A stretch of DNA of 64,000 bases from Actinomadura rubteroloni. GTDB lineage: Bacteria > Actinomycetota > Actinomycetes > Streptosporangiales > Streptosporangiaceae. Each line of letters begins with the position of its first letter. Position 1 is the stretch's first letter. The DNA is taken from positions 1,984,001 to 2,048,000 of the forward strand of contig NZ_MTBP01000001.1 of the NCBI RefSeq assembly GCF_002911665.1, in the 5' to 3' direction. Under the pieces are notes generated by a model, which saw nothing but the letters and a program-made list of their open reading frames with translations, ran no database searches and was not told where the DNA came from. The translations under genes were made by a program, and so were the position numbers. Positions 1 to 8,878 of this stretch are shown here, one piece after another.

Positions 1-1239
1 GCGAGCACCAACGGCCCGTCCTCGCTGCTGTACGACCTCGACCGGGTGGAGACGCCGGACGCCACCACCGTGCTGTTCCACCTCAAGGCCGCCGACGATC
101 AAGTGTTCCCCCAGGTCCTGGCCAGCGGCGCCGGAGAGATCGTCGACCACACCGTCTTCTCTCCGACCGCTGTCACTCCGGACGCGGCGATCGTCGCCAA
201 GAAGCCGTTCGCGGGGCCGTACACGATCGGTAGCTTCACGGCCAACCAGCTCGTGCAGTTCCGCGCCAACCCCAACTACCAGGGCATCCTCGGCAAGCCG
301 TCGTTCCCGACGGTGAACCTCAAGTACTACGCGCTGGAGGACAACCTGAAGCTGGACCTCCAGCAGGGTGGCGTCGACCTGGCCTCCCGCACCCTGTCCA
401 TCACGAACCTAGACTCGCTGAGCAAGCAGAAGGGCCTCACCGTCTACCACGGTGCGGCAACGGGCTTCCGGTACATCGTGTTCGACTTCAAGACCCAGCC
501 CTACGGGACGGGCACGAGCCAGGCCGACCCGAAGAAGGCGCTCGCCGTCCGGCAGGCGGTCGCCCACGCGGTCGACCGGCCGGGCCTGGCCGCGCAGGTG
601 TACAAGAACACCTACCGGCCGGTCTACACGTTCCTGCCCGACGCGGTTCCGACCGGCAGCCCGGTGCTCAAAGGCCTCTACGGCGACGGCAACGGCGGGC
701 CGGACAAGATCAAGGCCGCAGCCGTCCTGAAGGCGGCCGGTGTCACGACGCCGGTGACGCTCCAGCTCCAGTACAACACCGACCACTACGGCGCCTCCAG
801 CTCGGACGAGTTCGCGCTGATCAAGAACCAACTGGAATCCACCGGACTGTTCACCGTGAAGCTGCAGTCCACTGACTGGACGCAGTACGCCAAGCAGCGG
901 GTCTCCGACGCCTATCCGACGTTCCAGCTCGGCTGGTACGCCGACTACCTCGACGCGCAGGACTTCTTCCAGCCTCTCTACGGCAAGAACGGATTCATCG
1001 GGAACCACTACGAGGACCCCGCGCTCATCGACCTGATCGACGAGCAGGCCACCACGCCGGGCGACGACAAGCGCGCCGCGCTCTCGCTGCGGATCCAGCA
1101 GGCGCTCGCGGCGGCGCTTCCGGTCGTCCCGCTGCTGCAGAGTTCGTCGAACGCGGTCGCCGACGAACGGGTCGGCGGAGTCCAGGAGACGCTGAAGACC
1201 GGCGGCCTCCCGTTCGGGGCGCTGAAGAAGGCGTCCTGA
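1..1239 (+). CDS. ABC transporter family-5 substrate-binding protein (5' end outside window)
   Basis: Extracellular solute-binding protein of the peptide/nickel (SBP_bac_5, DppA/OppA) family. The frame is open from base 1, so the signal peptide and first lobe are missing; 412 codons are visible. Typical family stretches can be seen: PFAGPYTIGSF followed by a tyrosine-rich FRANPNYQG region, an LDLQQGGVDLA segment, the AVRQAVAHAVDR helix, and a C-terminal GWYADYLDAQDFFQP stretch. It probably captures a peptide or other small organic ligand and delivers it to the membrane components encoded 4 bases downstream. The ligand cannot be read from sequence: family-5 binding proteins also occur beside organosulfur genes, and a sulfur island begins 5 kb downstream. 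Confidence 0.93.
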   Translation, partial: ASTNGPSSLLYDLDRVETPDATTVLFHLKAADDQVFPQVLASGAGEIVDHTVFSPTAVTPDAAIVAKKPFAGPYTIGSFTANQLVQFRANPNYQGILGKPSFPTVNLKYYALEDNLKLDLQQGGVDLASRTLSITNLDSLSKQKGLTVYHGAATGFRYIVFDFKTQPYGTGTSQADPKKALAVRQAVAHAVDRPGLAAQVYKNTYRPVYTFLPDAVPTGSPVLKGLYGDGNGGPDKIKAAAVLKAAGVTTPVTLQLQYNTDHYGASSSDEFALIKNQLESTGLFTVKLQSTDWTQYAKQRVSDAYPTFQLGWYADYLDAQDFFQPLYGKNGFIGNHYEDPALIDLIDEQATTPGDDKRAALSLRIQQALAAALPVVPLLQSSSNAVADERVGGVQETLKTGGLPFGALKKAS

Positions 1240-1243
1240 TCCG

Positions 1244-2338
1244 ATGACGACCCTCGTCGAGGCGCCCGGCGAGGACGCGGGCGCCGAGCCCGAGACGACC
1301 CGGCCGCGCTCGCGCGGCCTTGGGCTCGGCCGCTACGTCCTGGTGCGGTTCCTGCTGATCCTGCCGACCGTCTTCGTGCTGACGACCGTCGTGTTCTTCC
1401 TGATGCGCGTCATCGGCGACCCGATCACCGCCGCCTACGGGGACCGGCTCACCGCCGCGCAACTCCACCAGCGGATCCACGAGGCGGGCTACGACCGCAA
1501 CGTGCTCGCCCAGTACGTCGACTACCTCCGCGACATCGCGCGGGGCGACTTCGGCACGACGTTCACCGACCACGTGCGGGTCGGCTCCATGCTGACGACC
1601 TACGGCACCGCCACGCTCGAACTCGTCGTGTACTCGCTGGTCGTGGCGCTCGCCGTCGGGCCGGTGCTCGGCACTGCCGCCGCGAGGCTGCGGGATCGCG
1701 GCGCCGACGTCGCCTTGCGGATTTTCGCGATCCTCACTTACGCGATGCCGGTGTTCTTCGTCGGACTGCTGCTCAAGCTAGTCTTCGCGGCCCGGCTCGG
1801 GTGGCTGCCCGTCAACGGGCGTCTCACCACCGCCGACGAGATCGAGCTGGAGGTGCGCGGGCACAAGAGCGGGATCTATCTCTTCGACGCGATGCGCGCC
1901 GGCGATGGCCCGATGGCCGCGGACGTCCTCCAGCACGCCGTACTTCCAGCAGTTGCGCTCGGACTGCTCAGCACCGGCATCTTCCTCCGGCTGTTCCGGA
2001 CGAACCTGATGAGCACCCTGGACGCCGATTACGTCCTCGCCGCGCGCTCACGCGGAGTCGGCGAGTGGCGCTTGACGACCCGGCACGCGGCACGGCCCGC
2101 GCTCGTGCCGATCATCACGGTGATGGGCCTGCAGGTCGCGTCCCTGCTCGGCGGCGCGGTGCTCACCGAGATCACCTTCGAGTGGAAGGGACTCGGCTAC
2201 GAACTCGCGCAGTACCTCCAGGCGCGCGACTACGTGGCGGTCCAGGGCATCGTCGTGGTCCTCGCGGTGATCGTGGCCGTCGTGAACTTCCTCGTGGACG
2301 TGCTCGCCGCCGTCATCGACCCCCGGGTGAGGTACTGA
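1244..2338 (+). CDS. ABC transporter permease, DppB/OppB type
   Basis: Inner-membrane permease of a peptide-type ABC importer, 364 aa. After a hydrophilic N-terminus (about residues 1-28) comes a first membrane span (about 30-55), a periplasmic region with DRLTAAQLHQRIHEAGYD, and then five further spans. The cytoplasmic EAA-like loop that contacts the ATPase is visible as ARSRGVGEWRLTTRHAARP near residue 270. The ATG lies 4 bases after the binding-protein stop and the stop is 1 base before the next start, so the three genes are one transcriptional unit. Length and topology match DppB. Confidence 0.93.
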   Translation: MTTLVEAPGEDAGAEPETTRPRSRGLGLGRYVLVRFLLILPTVFVLTTVVFFLMRVIGDPITAAYGDRLTAAQLHQRIHEAGYDRNVLAQYVDYLRDIARGDFGTTFTDHVRVGSMLTTYGTATLELVVYSLVVALAVGPVLGTAAARLRDRGADVALRIFAILTYAMPVFFVGLLLKLVFAARLGWLPVNGRLTTADEIELEVRGHKSGIYLFDAMRAGDGPMAADVLQHAVLPAVALGLLSTGIFLRLFRTNLMSTLDADYVLAARSRGVGEWRLTTRHAARPALVPIITVMGLQVASLLGGAVLTEITFEWKGLGYELAQYLQARDYVAVQGIVVVLAVIVAVVNFLVDVLAAVIDPRVRY

Positions 2339-2339
2339 G

Positions 2340-4919
2340 ATGGCCGTTCGACCGAGCGCACGCCGACGGACACCCCGCGCCCGCGGCTACCAGCGCGGGA
2401 TGCTCCTAGCCGGAGGGGCGATCGTCGGCGCCGTCGTGGTCGTGGCGGTGTTCGCGCCGCTGCTCGCGCCGTACGGGTTCGCGCAACTGCGGGACGCCCA
2501 CGGCTACTTCGGCGCACAGCGCCCGCCCTCGGCACAGCACTGGCTCGGCACGACCGTCGGTGGATACGACGTGCTGTCCCGCGTCATCTGGGGGTCGCAG
2601 ACCGCGCTCGAAGTGATCGTCGCCGGGACGGTCGTCGCGCTGCTGCTCGGATCGCTGTTGGGCCTGGTCTCGGGCTACGTGGGCGGGAGGGCCGACGGGT
2701 CTCTCGTCGCGCTGACCGATGCGATCTACGCGTTCCCCGCGCTGCTGCTCGCCATCGTTCTGGCGATCGTCATCAGCGGCGGCTCGTCGGGACGGTGGTC
2801 CGGGATCTTGTCCACCGCCGTCACGGTCACGATCATCTTCTTGCCGCAGTACTTCCGCGTCGTCCGCGCGGAGACGACCCGGCTCAAACACGAGCCGTTC
2901 GTCGAGTCGGCCCGCGTCGTGGGCGTGCCGCGGCGGCGGATCCTGGTCCGCCACATCCTCGTCAACGCCACCCGGACGCTGCCGCTCATGGTCACGCTGA
3001 ACGCCGGGGGAGCGGTCGCGACGCTGGCCGGCCTCGGGTTCGTCGGCTACGGCATCGAGCCGACGGCGGCCGCCGAATGGGGCTACGACCTGAACCGCGC
3101 GCAGTCCGACATCGCCGCGGGGATCTGGTGGACGGCCCTGTTCCCCGGCCTCGCGATCGCGCTCACGGTGCTCGGCATCACGCTGTTCGGCGAAGGGCTC
3201 AACGACGTCCGCGACCCGAGGCTGCGGGCCCGGCGCAAGCCGCGCGGCGAGCCGTCGCCGGGTCCGGCGGAGGTCCGTGAGAGCGCCGGGCTGCTGGACG
3301 TCGAGCACCTTTCGGTGAGTTTCGCGACCGACGGCGGCACGGTGGACGCGGTCGAAGACGTCAGTCTCACCGTCGCACCCGGGGAGATCCTCGCCATCGT
3401 CGGCGAGTCAGGGTCGGGCAAGACCGTCACGGCGCGGTCGGCGCTCGCGCTGCTGCCTGATACGGCGAGCGCACGCGGCGTCGTGCTCGTCCGAGGACAC
3501 GACGTGCTGCGGGCGGGACGGCGCGAACTCCGGCGCGTGCGGGGCCGCGACATCGCCATGATCTTCCAGGAGCCGGGGACGGCACTGAACCCCGTCCACA
3601 CGGTCGGTTGGCAGATCGCCGAGGCGCTGCGCGCGCACCGCTCCATCAGTCGGCGCCGAGCGCGCGCACGCGCGGTGGAACTGCTCGACCGCGTCGGCAT
3701 TCCGGATCCGGACCGGCGGGTGGGCCACTATCCGCACCAGTTCTCCGGCGGCCAGCAGCAGCGGATCGTCATCGCTCTGGCGCTTGCCCTGGACGCGCCG
3801 CTGCTCGTCGCCGACGAGCCCACGACGGCGCTCGATGTCACCGTGCAGGCCGACATCCTCGACCTGCTGCGGGACTTGCGCGACACGCGCCATGTCGCCA
3901 TCGTCCTGATCACCCACAACATGGGTGTCGTCGCCGACCTCGCCGACCGCGTCGCGGTGATGCGCCGTGGACGGCTGGTGGAGCAGGCCGACGTCCGAAC
4001 TCTCTTCGCTGCGCCACGCCACGAGTACACCCGGGCGCTCCTTGCGGCGGTGCCGCGGCTGTCCGTCGAACGTCCGGCGTCCCCGCCGCCGTCCGACGAA
4101 ATCGTGGTGGAGGCGCGCGGCCTGGTGGTCGAGTATCCGGGACGGCTGGGCCGTCCGGCGTTCCGTGCGGTGGACGGCGTCGATCTGAGGATCGCGCGCG
4201 GCGAGGTGCTCGGACTGGTCGGCGAGTCCGGGTCCGGCAAGACCACGATCGCGCGCGCCGTCGCCGGGCTCGTCCCGGTCGGCGGAGACCTGCGCGTACT
4301 CGGCGTCGACCTGGCCGGATCGCGCGGGCGGGACTTCCGGGCGGTCCGCAGGCACCTCGGCTTCGTGTTCCAGGATCCGGCGACCTCGTTCAACCCCAAA
4401 CGCACCATCGGGGACGGGATCGCCGAGCCTCTCCGCGCGCACGGCGACCCCACGGCCGCCGAGGTCCGGCGCCGGGTCCGTGAACTGCTCGACGCGGTGC
4501 AACTCGACGCGGGCCATGCCGACCGCTATCCGCACGAACTGTCCGGCGGGCAGCGGCAGCGCGCCGCGCTCGCCCGCGCGCTCGCGCTGCGGCCCCGGCT
4601 GCTCATCGCCGACGAACCGACCAGTGCGCTGGACGTCTCCGTCCAGCAGCGCGTCCTGGACCTGTTCGCCGTGCTGCAGAAAGAACTCGGGTTCGCCGTG
4701 CTGTTCATCAGCCATGACCTCGCCGTCGTGAACGCTCTCGCCGACCGGGTCGGCGTTCTCTACCAAGGTCGGCTCGTCGAAGAGGGCGATCGGCAGCAGG
4801 TGCTCGCCCGGCCTGCGCACGACTACACACGGCGGCTCGTCGCCGCGTCGCCCGTCCCCGATCCGGTCGAGCAGGCCGCTCGGCGCGCACACCGCCTGGC
4901 CGACGAGGCGAAAGCGTGA
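2340..4919 (+). CDS. Fused ABC importer: DppC-type permease + DppD- and DppF-type ATPases
   Basis: An 859-aa protein joining three normally separate subunits. Residues 1-295 are a DppC-like permease (first span 22-44, EAA loop about 188-208 with ESARVVGVPRRRILVRH). Residues 316-575 are ATPase 1 with Walker A GESGSGKT (355-362), signature FSGGQQQR (468-475) and Walker B ending ADEP (491-494). Residues 588-850 are ATPase 2 with Walker A (628-635), signature LSGGQRQR (734-741) and ADEP (757-760). Both ATPases carry the family's substrate-specific C-terminal extension (HEYTRALL, HDYTRRLV). No stop or frameshift separates the parts and all motifs look active. Fused double ATPases are common in actinobacteria; fusion to the permease as well is less common. 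The start overlaps the DppB-type gene end by spacing of one base. Confidence 0.92.
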   Translation: MAVRPSARRRTPRARGYQRGMLLAGGAIVGAVVVVAVFAPLLAPYGFAQLRDAHGYFGAQRPPSAQHWLGTTVGGYDVLSRVIWGSQTALEVIVAGTVVALLLGSLLGLVSGYVGGRADGSLVALTDAIYAFPALLLAIVLAIVISGGSSGRWSGILSTAVTVTIIFLPQYFRVVRAETTRLKHEPFVESARVVGVPRRRILVRHILVNATRTLPLMVTLNAGGAVATLAGLGFVGYGIEPTAAAEWGYDLNRAQSDIAAGIWWTALFPGLAIALTVLGITLFGEGLNDVRDPRLRARRKPRGEPSPGPAEVRESAGLLDVEHLSVSFATDGGTVDAVEDVSLTVAPGEILAIVGESGSGKTVTARSALALLPDTASARGVVLVRGHDVLRAGRRELRRVRGRDIAMIFQEPGTALNPVHTVGWQIAEALRAHRSISRRRARARAVELLDRVGIPDPDRRVGHYPHQFSGGQQQRIVIALALALDAPLLVADEPTTALDVTVQADILDLLRDLRDTRHVAIVLITHNMGVVADLADRVAVMRRGRLVEQADVRTLFAAPRHEYTRALLAAVPRLSVERPASPPPSDEIVVEARGLVVEYPGRLGRPAFRAVDGVDLRIARGEVLGLVGESGSGKTTIARAVAGLVPVGGDLRVLGVDLAGSRGRDFRAVRRHLGFVFQDPATSFNPKRTIGDGIAEPLRAHGDPTAAEVRRRVRELLDAVQLDAGHADRYPHELSGGQRQRAALARALALRPRLLIADEPTSALDVSVQQRVLDLFAVLQKELGFAVLFISHDLAVVNALADRVGVLYQGRLVEEGDRQQVLARPAHDYTRRLVAASPVPDPVEQAARRAHRLADEAKA

Positions 4920-5215
4920 GCGGCCACGGGCTCGCGTCCCTGCGCATCATCGACGGGCATGACGACCTGCCGATCGCGCTGCGCTTCCTGCGTGGCGGCT
5001 CGATCGCCGACGTGGACTCGGGGCTCTCGATTGCGCACCGACCTTCTCCGGCTGCGGGCGGGTCAGGTGGCCGGGCAGCTCTGGTCGGTTTTCGTGCCGA
5101 CGGGACTCGAACCGGGCGCGGCCGTCCAGATGGCCCTTGAACAGCTCAACCTCGTGCACCGGCTCGTGGCGCGTCATCCGGACGTGCTGCGTCCCGGCGT
5201 CCCGGCGGGCTGGGA
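4916..5215 (+). pseudogene. Membrane dipeptidase (peptidase family M19), frameshifted and truncated remnant
   Basis: The GTG at 4916 overlaps the stop of the transporter fusion. The first 40 residues read like the N-terminus of an M19 dipeptidase: IDGHDDLPIALR (family zinc motif HxDxP) and then DVDSGLSIAH. Near 5035-5042 the homology jumps to another frame, which continues TDLLRLRAGQVAGQLWSVFV and ALEQLNLVHRLVARHPDVLR, the expected next part of the family. A two-base loss in a CACACC-like tract (now CACC) explains the switch. Homology ends near 5190-5215, whereas the family is about 350-400 aa, so roughly three quarters is gone, including the remaining zinc ligands. The enzyme would have split imported dipeptides, consistent with its position at the end of a Dpp-like operon. 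Confidence 0.8.
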
Positions 5216-5257
5216 TGCGGCTTTGGTGAGCGCGGGGTGTGGTGGAGATGGCGTGGG

Positions 5258-5980
5258 TCAAGCGGGAGGGACGCGGAGAGCGGCGAAGACGAGTTCGCGA
5301 CGGAGATGGAAGCCCAAGGACTCGTAGAGGCGGATGGCGGTGATGTTGCTCGCGGCGGCGTGGAGGAAAGGCGTCTCACCTCGGGCGTGGATGCCGGCGA
5401 TGACGGCGCGGACGAGACGGGTGGCGAGGCCGTGGCCGCGGTGGTCGGGGTCAGTGCAGACCGCGCTGATCTCGGTGTGGCCGGGCGGGTGCATGCGTTC
5501 ACCTGCCATCGCGATGAGGCGGCCGTCGCGGCGGATGCCGAGGTAGGTCCCGAGTTCGATGGTCCGCGACGCGAACGGGCCGGGCTCGGTGCGCGCGACG
5601 AGTTCGAGCATCTCGGGCACGTCGGCCGGAGTGAGCACGACGGTCTCAGGATCGGGTTGGCCGCTGGCGGCCGCGCCGACGAGCTGCACGCCGGGAATGG
5701 TGAAGATCCTTTCCCAGTCCTCGGGGAAGGAGCTCACGCCGGCGACGATGAACTGGCCGCCCGGTCCGGCGAGCGTGGCGGCGTCGGCCCAGTCGGATGC
5801 GGATGGCTCGATGGGCAGCGCTCCGAAAGGTGACACATCGGGGGAGTAGCGGACGGCGCTGCCGTGCCGCTCGGCGAAGGCCGCGTGCGGGCCGTCCAGC
5901 GAGGAGTGCACGGGGTTGTCGAGCGGGTGCTGCGGCGTCTCGGGGTCGCCGTACGGGGGCTTGGCGCCAGCTTCCAGCAT
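5258..5980 (-). CDS. GNAT family N-acetyltransferase (FR47-like)
   Basis: A 240-aa acetyltransferase that would move an acetyl group from acetyl-CoA to an amine of unknown identity. The C-terminal half holds the GNAT fold: TEISAVCTDPDHRGHGLATRLV (motif A, acetyl-CoA pyrophosphate loop, about residues 170-190), then FLHAAASNITAIRLYESLGF (motif B). The N-terminal 100 residues are the divergent half seen in FR47-like members. It is transcribed against the broken dipeptidase gene. The ATG at 5980 is preceded by a GGAGAGACC sequence suitable as ribosome binding site. Substrate unknown. Confidence 0.88.
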   Translation of the reverse strand: MLEAGAKPPYGDPETPQHPLDNPVHSSLDGPHAAFAERHGSAVRYSPDVSPFGALPIEPSASDWADAATLAGPGGQFIVAGVSSFPEDWERIFTIPGVQLVGAAASGQPDPETVVLTPADVPEMLELVARTEPGPFASRTIELGTYLGIRRDGRLIAMAGERMHPPGHTEISAVCTDPDHRGHGLATRLVRAVIAGIHARGETPFLHAAASNITAIRLYESLGFHLRRELVFAALRVPPA

Positions 5981-6200
5981 GGTCTCTCCTCACCGAAGGA
6001 CGTCCGCGCGCTCGACCTGACCTGCGAGCGGGCCGAACCGTGTCCGGATGGCGGGTCCGGCGGCGTCGTGACGGTCGGCGTCTGCATCGTGCCACGTGCT
6101 CCCGCGTGCTTCGGCCGTGGGGGGCCGTCGTTTCCCGGAACGGTCCGGCGGAGCGCGTCCAGTCGCCGTGGCGGGACAGGGCGTCACGAAGAACGCAGGT

Positions 6201-6390
6201 CGCGGCGGAACGTCCGGTAGAGCGAGGGGGAACGGACGTAGCGGCGGAACGGTCGGTGGGCGAGGGAGAAGGGACGCCGCGACAGAACGGCCGGTGGGGC
6301 GAGGAAGAGCGGAAGGGGCGGGGGGGGACGGGCGGTAGGACGAGCAAGAACAGACGTGGCGCCGGAACGATCGACGGGATGAGCGAGTAA
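6201..6390. repeat. Degenerate tandem repeat, about 38-41 bp period, five copies
   Basis: Between the acetyltransferase start and the SsuD-like gene lies 450 bp without a convincing gene. Within it, five successive blocks begin near 6201, 6241, 6279, 6318 and 6359. Each opens with a version of GCGGCGGAACGGTCGGTGGG followed by a purine-rich CGAGGGAGAAGGGACGCC-like half. The blocks are 38-41 bp and strongly diverged, and each can be read as two halves of about 20 bp. A looser copy may lie at about 6136-6200. The unit length is not a multiple of three and no frame gives a plausible protein. Function unknown. Confidence 0.6.
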
Positions 6391-6431
6391 CGGCTGGCCT
6401 AGGAGCACTATCAAGGCCCGGGACTCAGAGG

Positions 6432-7604
6432 TCACGATGAGACGGCCCTCGGCAGGAACGGCGTGTGGCCGGTTCCGGCGGAGCCGGTCTGAGGGAACAG
6501 ACCGCGCTGGACGAGACGGGGAAGCACTCCCTCCCCGAACCAGTACAGCTCCTCCAGATGCGGATAGCCGGACAGGACGAACTCGTCGATCCCGAGCGCC
6601 GCGTACTCCTCGATGCGGTCGGCCACCTCGCTGTGGCTACCGACCAGCGCCGTCCCCGCGCCGCCGCGTACGAGCCCGACCCCGGCCCACAGGTTCGGGG
6701 CGATCTCCAAAGCGTGCGGATCGCGCCAGGTGCCGTCCGCGCGGCTGCGCTCGTGCAGTTCCCGCATCCGGCGCTGCCCGGTGGACTCGCTGCGCGCGAG
6801 GTTGGCCTGCGCGGCGGCGACGACGTCCTCGCCGAGCGCGTCCACGAGCCGGCCCGCCTGCGCCCAGGCGTCCTCGGCGGTGTCGCGGGTGAGGACGTGC
6901 AGCCGGATCCCGAACCGGAGCCGCCGGCCGCGCGCGGCGGCGAGACCGCGGATCCACTCGATCTTGCGGGCGACGGCGTCCAGCGGCTCGCCCCAGGTGA
7001 GGTAGACGTCGGCGTGCTCGGCCGCGACGGGACCGGCCGCCGCCGACGAGCCGCCGAAGTACAGGGGCGGCACCGGGTCGGGGACGGTCGGCAACCGCGC
7101 CGCGTCGATGTCCAGGTGGGCGCCGCGGTGGGTGACCGTCTCGCCGGCCCAGAGCCGACGGACGACCGAGAGGAACTCGTCGCAGCGGGCGTACCGCTCG
7201 TCCTTGGACAGATGGTCGCCGTACGCGCGCTGCTCGTGCGCCTCTCCGCCCGTCACGACGTTGAGCAGGAGCCGTCCGGGCGCGTGCGCCGCGAACGTCG
7301 CCGCCATCTGCGCGGCGAGCGTCGGGCTGATCAGGCCGGGCCGGAACGCCACGAGGAACGCGAGGCGTTCGGATTCGCGCGCCAGCATGGCCGTCGTCAG
7401 CCACGCGTCCTCGCACCACGCGCCGGTGGGCGTGAGCGCGCCGGCGAAGCCGAACTCCTCGGCGGCGCGCGCGATCGACGCCAGATAGCCGATCGAGGCG
7501 CGCCGGTCGCCGGACGCGACGCCTGCGGGCTGCCCGTGGCCGCCGCCGACGATGAACCGCGAATCGCCGTAGGTGGGCAGGAACCAGTGCAGCGTGAGGG
7601 ACAT
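6432..7604 (-). CDS. ssuD: FMNH2-dependent alkanesulfonate monooxygenase-like (SsuD/MsuD family)
   Basis: Luciferase-like (LLM) monooxygenase of 390 aa, expected to use FMNH2 and O2 to desulfonate alkanesulfonates to aldehyde and sulfite in the cytoplasm. The start MSLTLHWFLPTYGDSR is typical of SsuD. Also visible are GTGAWCED-region residues, RPGLISPTLAAQMAATF, GRLLLNVVTGG and DERYARCDEF, all core LLM segments, and the C-terminal VLSGYPHLEEAYWF-like block (here HLEELYWFGEGVLP). The ATG at 7604 is preceded by AAAGGA; the frame stays open further upstream but shows only Arg-rich shadow sequence. It lies 17 bp after sfnB-like gene 1 and is the last gene of the sulfur operon. No flavin reductase partner is encoded in this window. 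Confidence 0.9.
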   Translation of the reverse strand: MSLTLHWFLPTYGDSRFIVGGGHGQPAGVASGDRRASIGYLASIARAAEEFGFAGALTPTGAWCEDAWLTTAMLARESERLAFLVAFRPGLISPTLAAQMAATFAAHAPGRLLLNVVTGGEAHEQRAYGDHLSKDERYARCDEFLSVVRRLWAGETVTHRGAHLDIDAARLPTVPDPVPPLYFGGSSAAAGPVAAEHADVYLTWGEPLDAVARKIEWIRGLAAARGRRLRFGIRLHVLTRDTAEDAWAQAGRLVDALGEDVVAAAQANLARSESTGQRRMRELHERSRADGTWRDPHALEIAPNLWAGVGLVRGGAGTALVGSHSEVADRIEEYAALGIDEFVLSGYPHLEELYWFGEGVLPRLVQRGLFPQTGSAGTGHTPFLPRAVSS

Positions 7605-7621
7605 GGGCCGGAAGTCCTTTC

Positions 7622-8821
7622 TCAGAGCAGACCGTGGCGCGGCGGCGGGGTGCGCGACAGCAGCCAGCGGCCGACGTGCTGCACTTTCCACCGGCCCGGG
7701 TCGTGCAGGGTGTGCGTACGGGCGTCCCGCCAGTGGCGGGACAGGTTGAGGGACGCGGCGGCCGACCGGGTGCCGCCCAGCTCGAACAGCGCCGACGACG
7801 CGTCGACCGCCGCGCGGGCGGCGGCGACCTTCGCGACGGCGGTCGCCACGGACGCGTGGGCGGCGGCGTCGGCGGTCGGTTCGGGCTCGGCGGCGTCGAT
7901 CGCGGCGGCGGCCTCCCGCAGCAGCGCCTCGGCGCCCCGGACGACGATCTCGATCTCGCCCGCCTGCTGGACGACGAGTGGGTCCTCGGCGGCGGTGTCG
8001 GCGCCGCTCTCGAACCACGGCCGGGCCTTCGCCACCGCGACGACCGCCGCGTCTAGTGCGCCGCGCGCGATGCCAGCGTCGATGGCCGCGTGGAGAAGCT
8101 GGGCGCGGGCGCCGTAGGTCGTCGGCCCGTCGAACAACGGCGTGTACGGGACGACTTGGTCCGCGTCGACCCGTACTGACGCGAGCCGGACGGTGCCGCT
8201 CGCGGTCGTGCGCTGTCCCATGCCGTCCCAGTCGTCCTGGACCGTGACGCCGGGTGTTTCGCGGCGGATGTAGGCGAGCGCCCGCACGACCCCGCCGCCC
8301 GGCGGGGGCGGGGCGTCGGCCAGGACGGCGCGCACGACGAGCCAGTCCGCGAAGAGCGCGCCGGTGCTGTAGTACTTCTCGCCGTCCAGCACGTAACCGT
8401 CGGACACGGGACGCAGCGTCGTCGCGTCGTCGGCCGCCGTGCGCCCGCCCCGCTCGGATTGCGCGTTCGCGAACCGCGCCCCGGCCAGCGCCTCGGCGAA
8501 GTAGCGGGCCTGCTGCTCCGCGGTCCCCTGCCGTCGCAGGGCGTCGAGGAACACGAAGTGGCTCTGCGGAATCTGCGCGAGGCTCGCGTCGGCGGCGGCG
8601 AGCGTCCGGAACACCTCGGCGAGCGTCGGCACATCCACCTCCGCCCCGCCGAACCGGGCGGGTACGGCGATGCCGAGCAGGCCGGACTCCGACAGCTCCG
8701 CGACCTCGGCGGCGGGCGCCCGCCGCTCGGCGTCGCGCGCGCCCGCGCCCGCGGCGAACGCGGCGGCGAGCTTGCGGGCGACCTCGACGGCCTCGTCGGC
8801 GGAACGGATGACATGGGCCAT
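7622..8821 (-). CDS. sfnB: SfnB/DszC-like sulfur-acquisition flavoprotein (acyl-CoA dehydrogenase fold), copy 1
   Basis: A 399-aa protein of the acyl-CoA dehydrogenase fold, in the SfnB/DszC branch used in organosulfur scavenging rather than fatty acid oxidation. The N-terminal helical domain includes LLGIAVPARFGGAEVD. The middle beta domain has FANAQSERGGRTAADD and LDGEKYYSTGALFADW, the flavin-contacting region. The C-terminal helical bundle ends with LSRHWRDARTHTLHDPGRWK, the family-typical HWRNxRTHTLHDP motif. It shares architecture with the neighbouring copy 2 but is only moderately similar. SfnB was described in Pseudomonas putida next to sfnG; its exact reaction is not well settled. It is 57 bp downstream of copy 2 in the same operon. 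Confidence 0.9.
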   Translation of the reverse strand: MAHVIRSADEAVEVARKLAAAFAAGAGARDAERRAPAAEVAELSESGLLGIAVPARFGGAEVDVPTLAEVFRTLAAADASLAQIPQSHFVFLDALRRQGTAEQQARYFAEALAGARFANAQSERGGRTAADDATTLRPVSDGYVLDGEKYYSTGALFADWLVVRAVLADAPPPPGGGVVRALAYIRRETPGVTVQDDWDGMGQRTTASGTVRLASVRVDADQVVPYTPLFDGPTTYGARAQLLHAAIDAGIARGALDAAVVAVAKARPWFESGADTAAEDPLVVQQAGEIEIVVRGAEALLREAAAAIDAAEPEPTADAAAHASVATAVAKVAAARAAVDASSALFELGGTRSAAASLNLSRHWRDARTHTLHDPGRWKVQHVGRWLLSRTPPPRHGLL

Positions 8822-8878
8822 GCGGGGATCTCCGTCCGGACCCGGCGGACGGCCCGTGCCGCCCGCCGGGCCGTGTCG

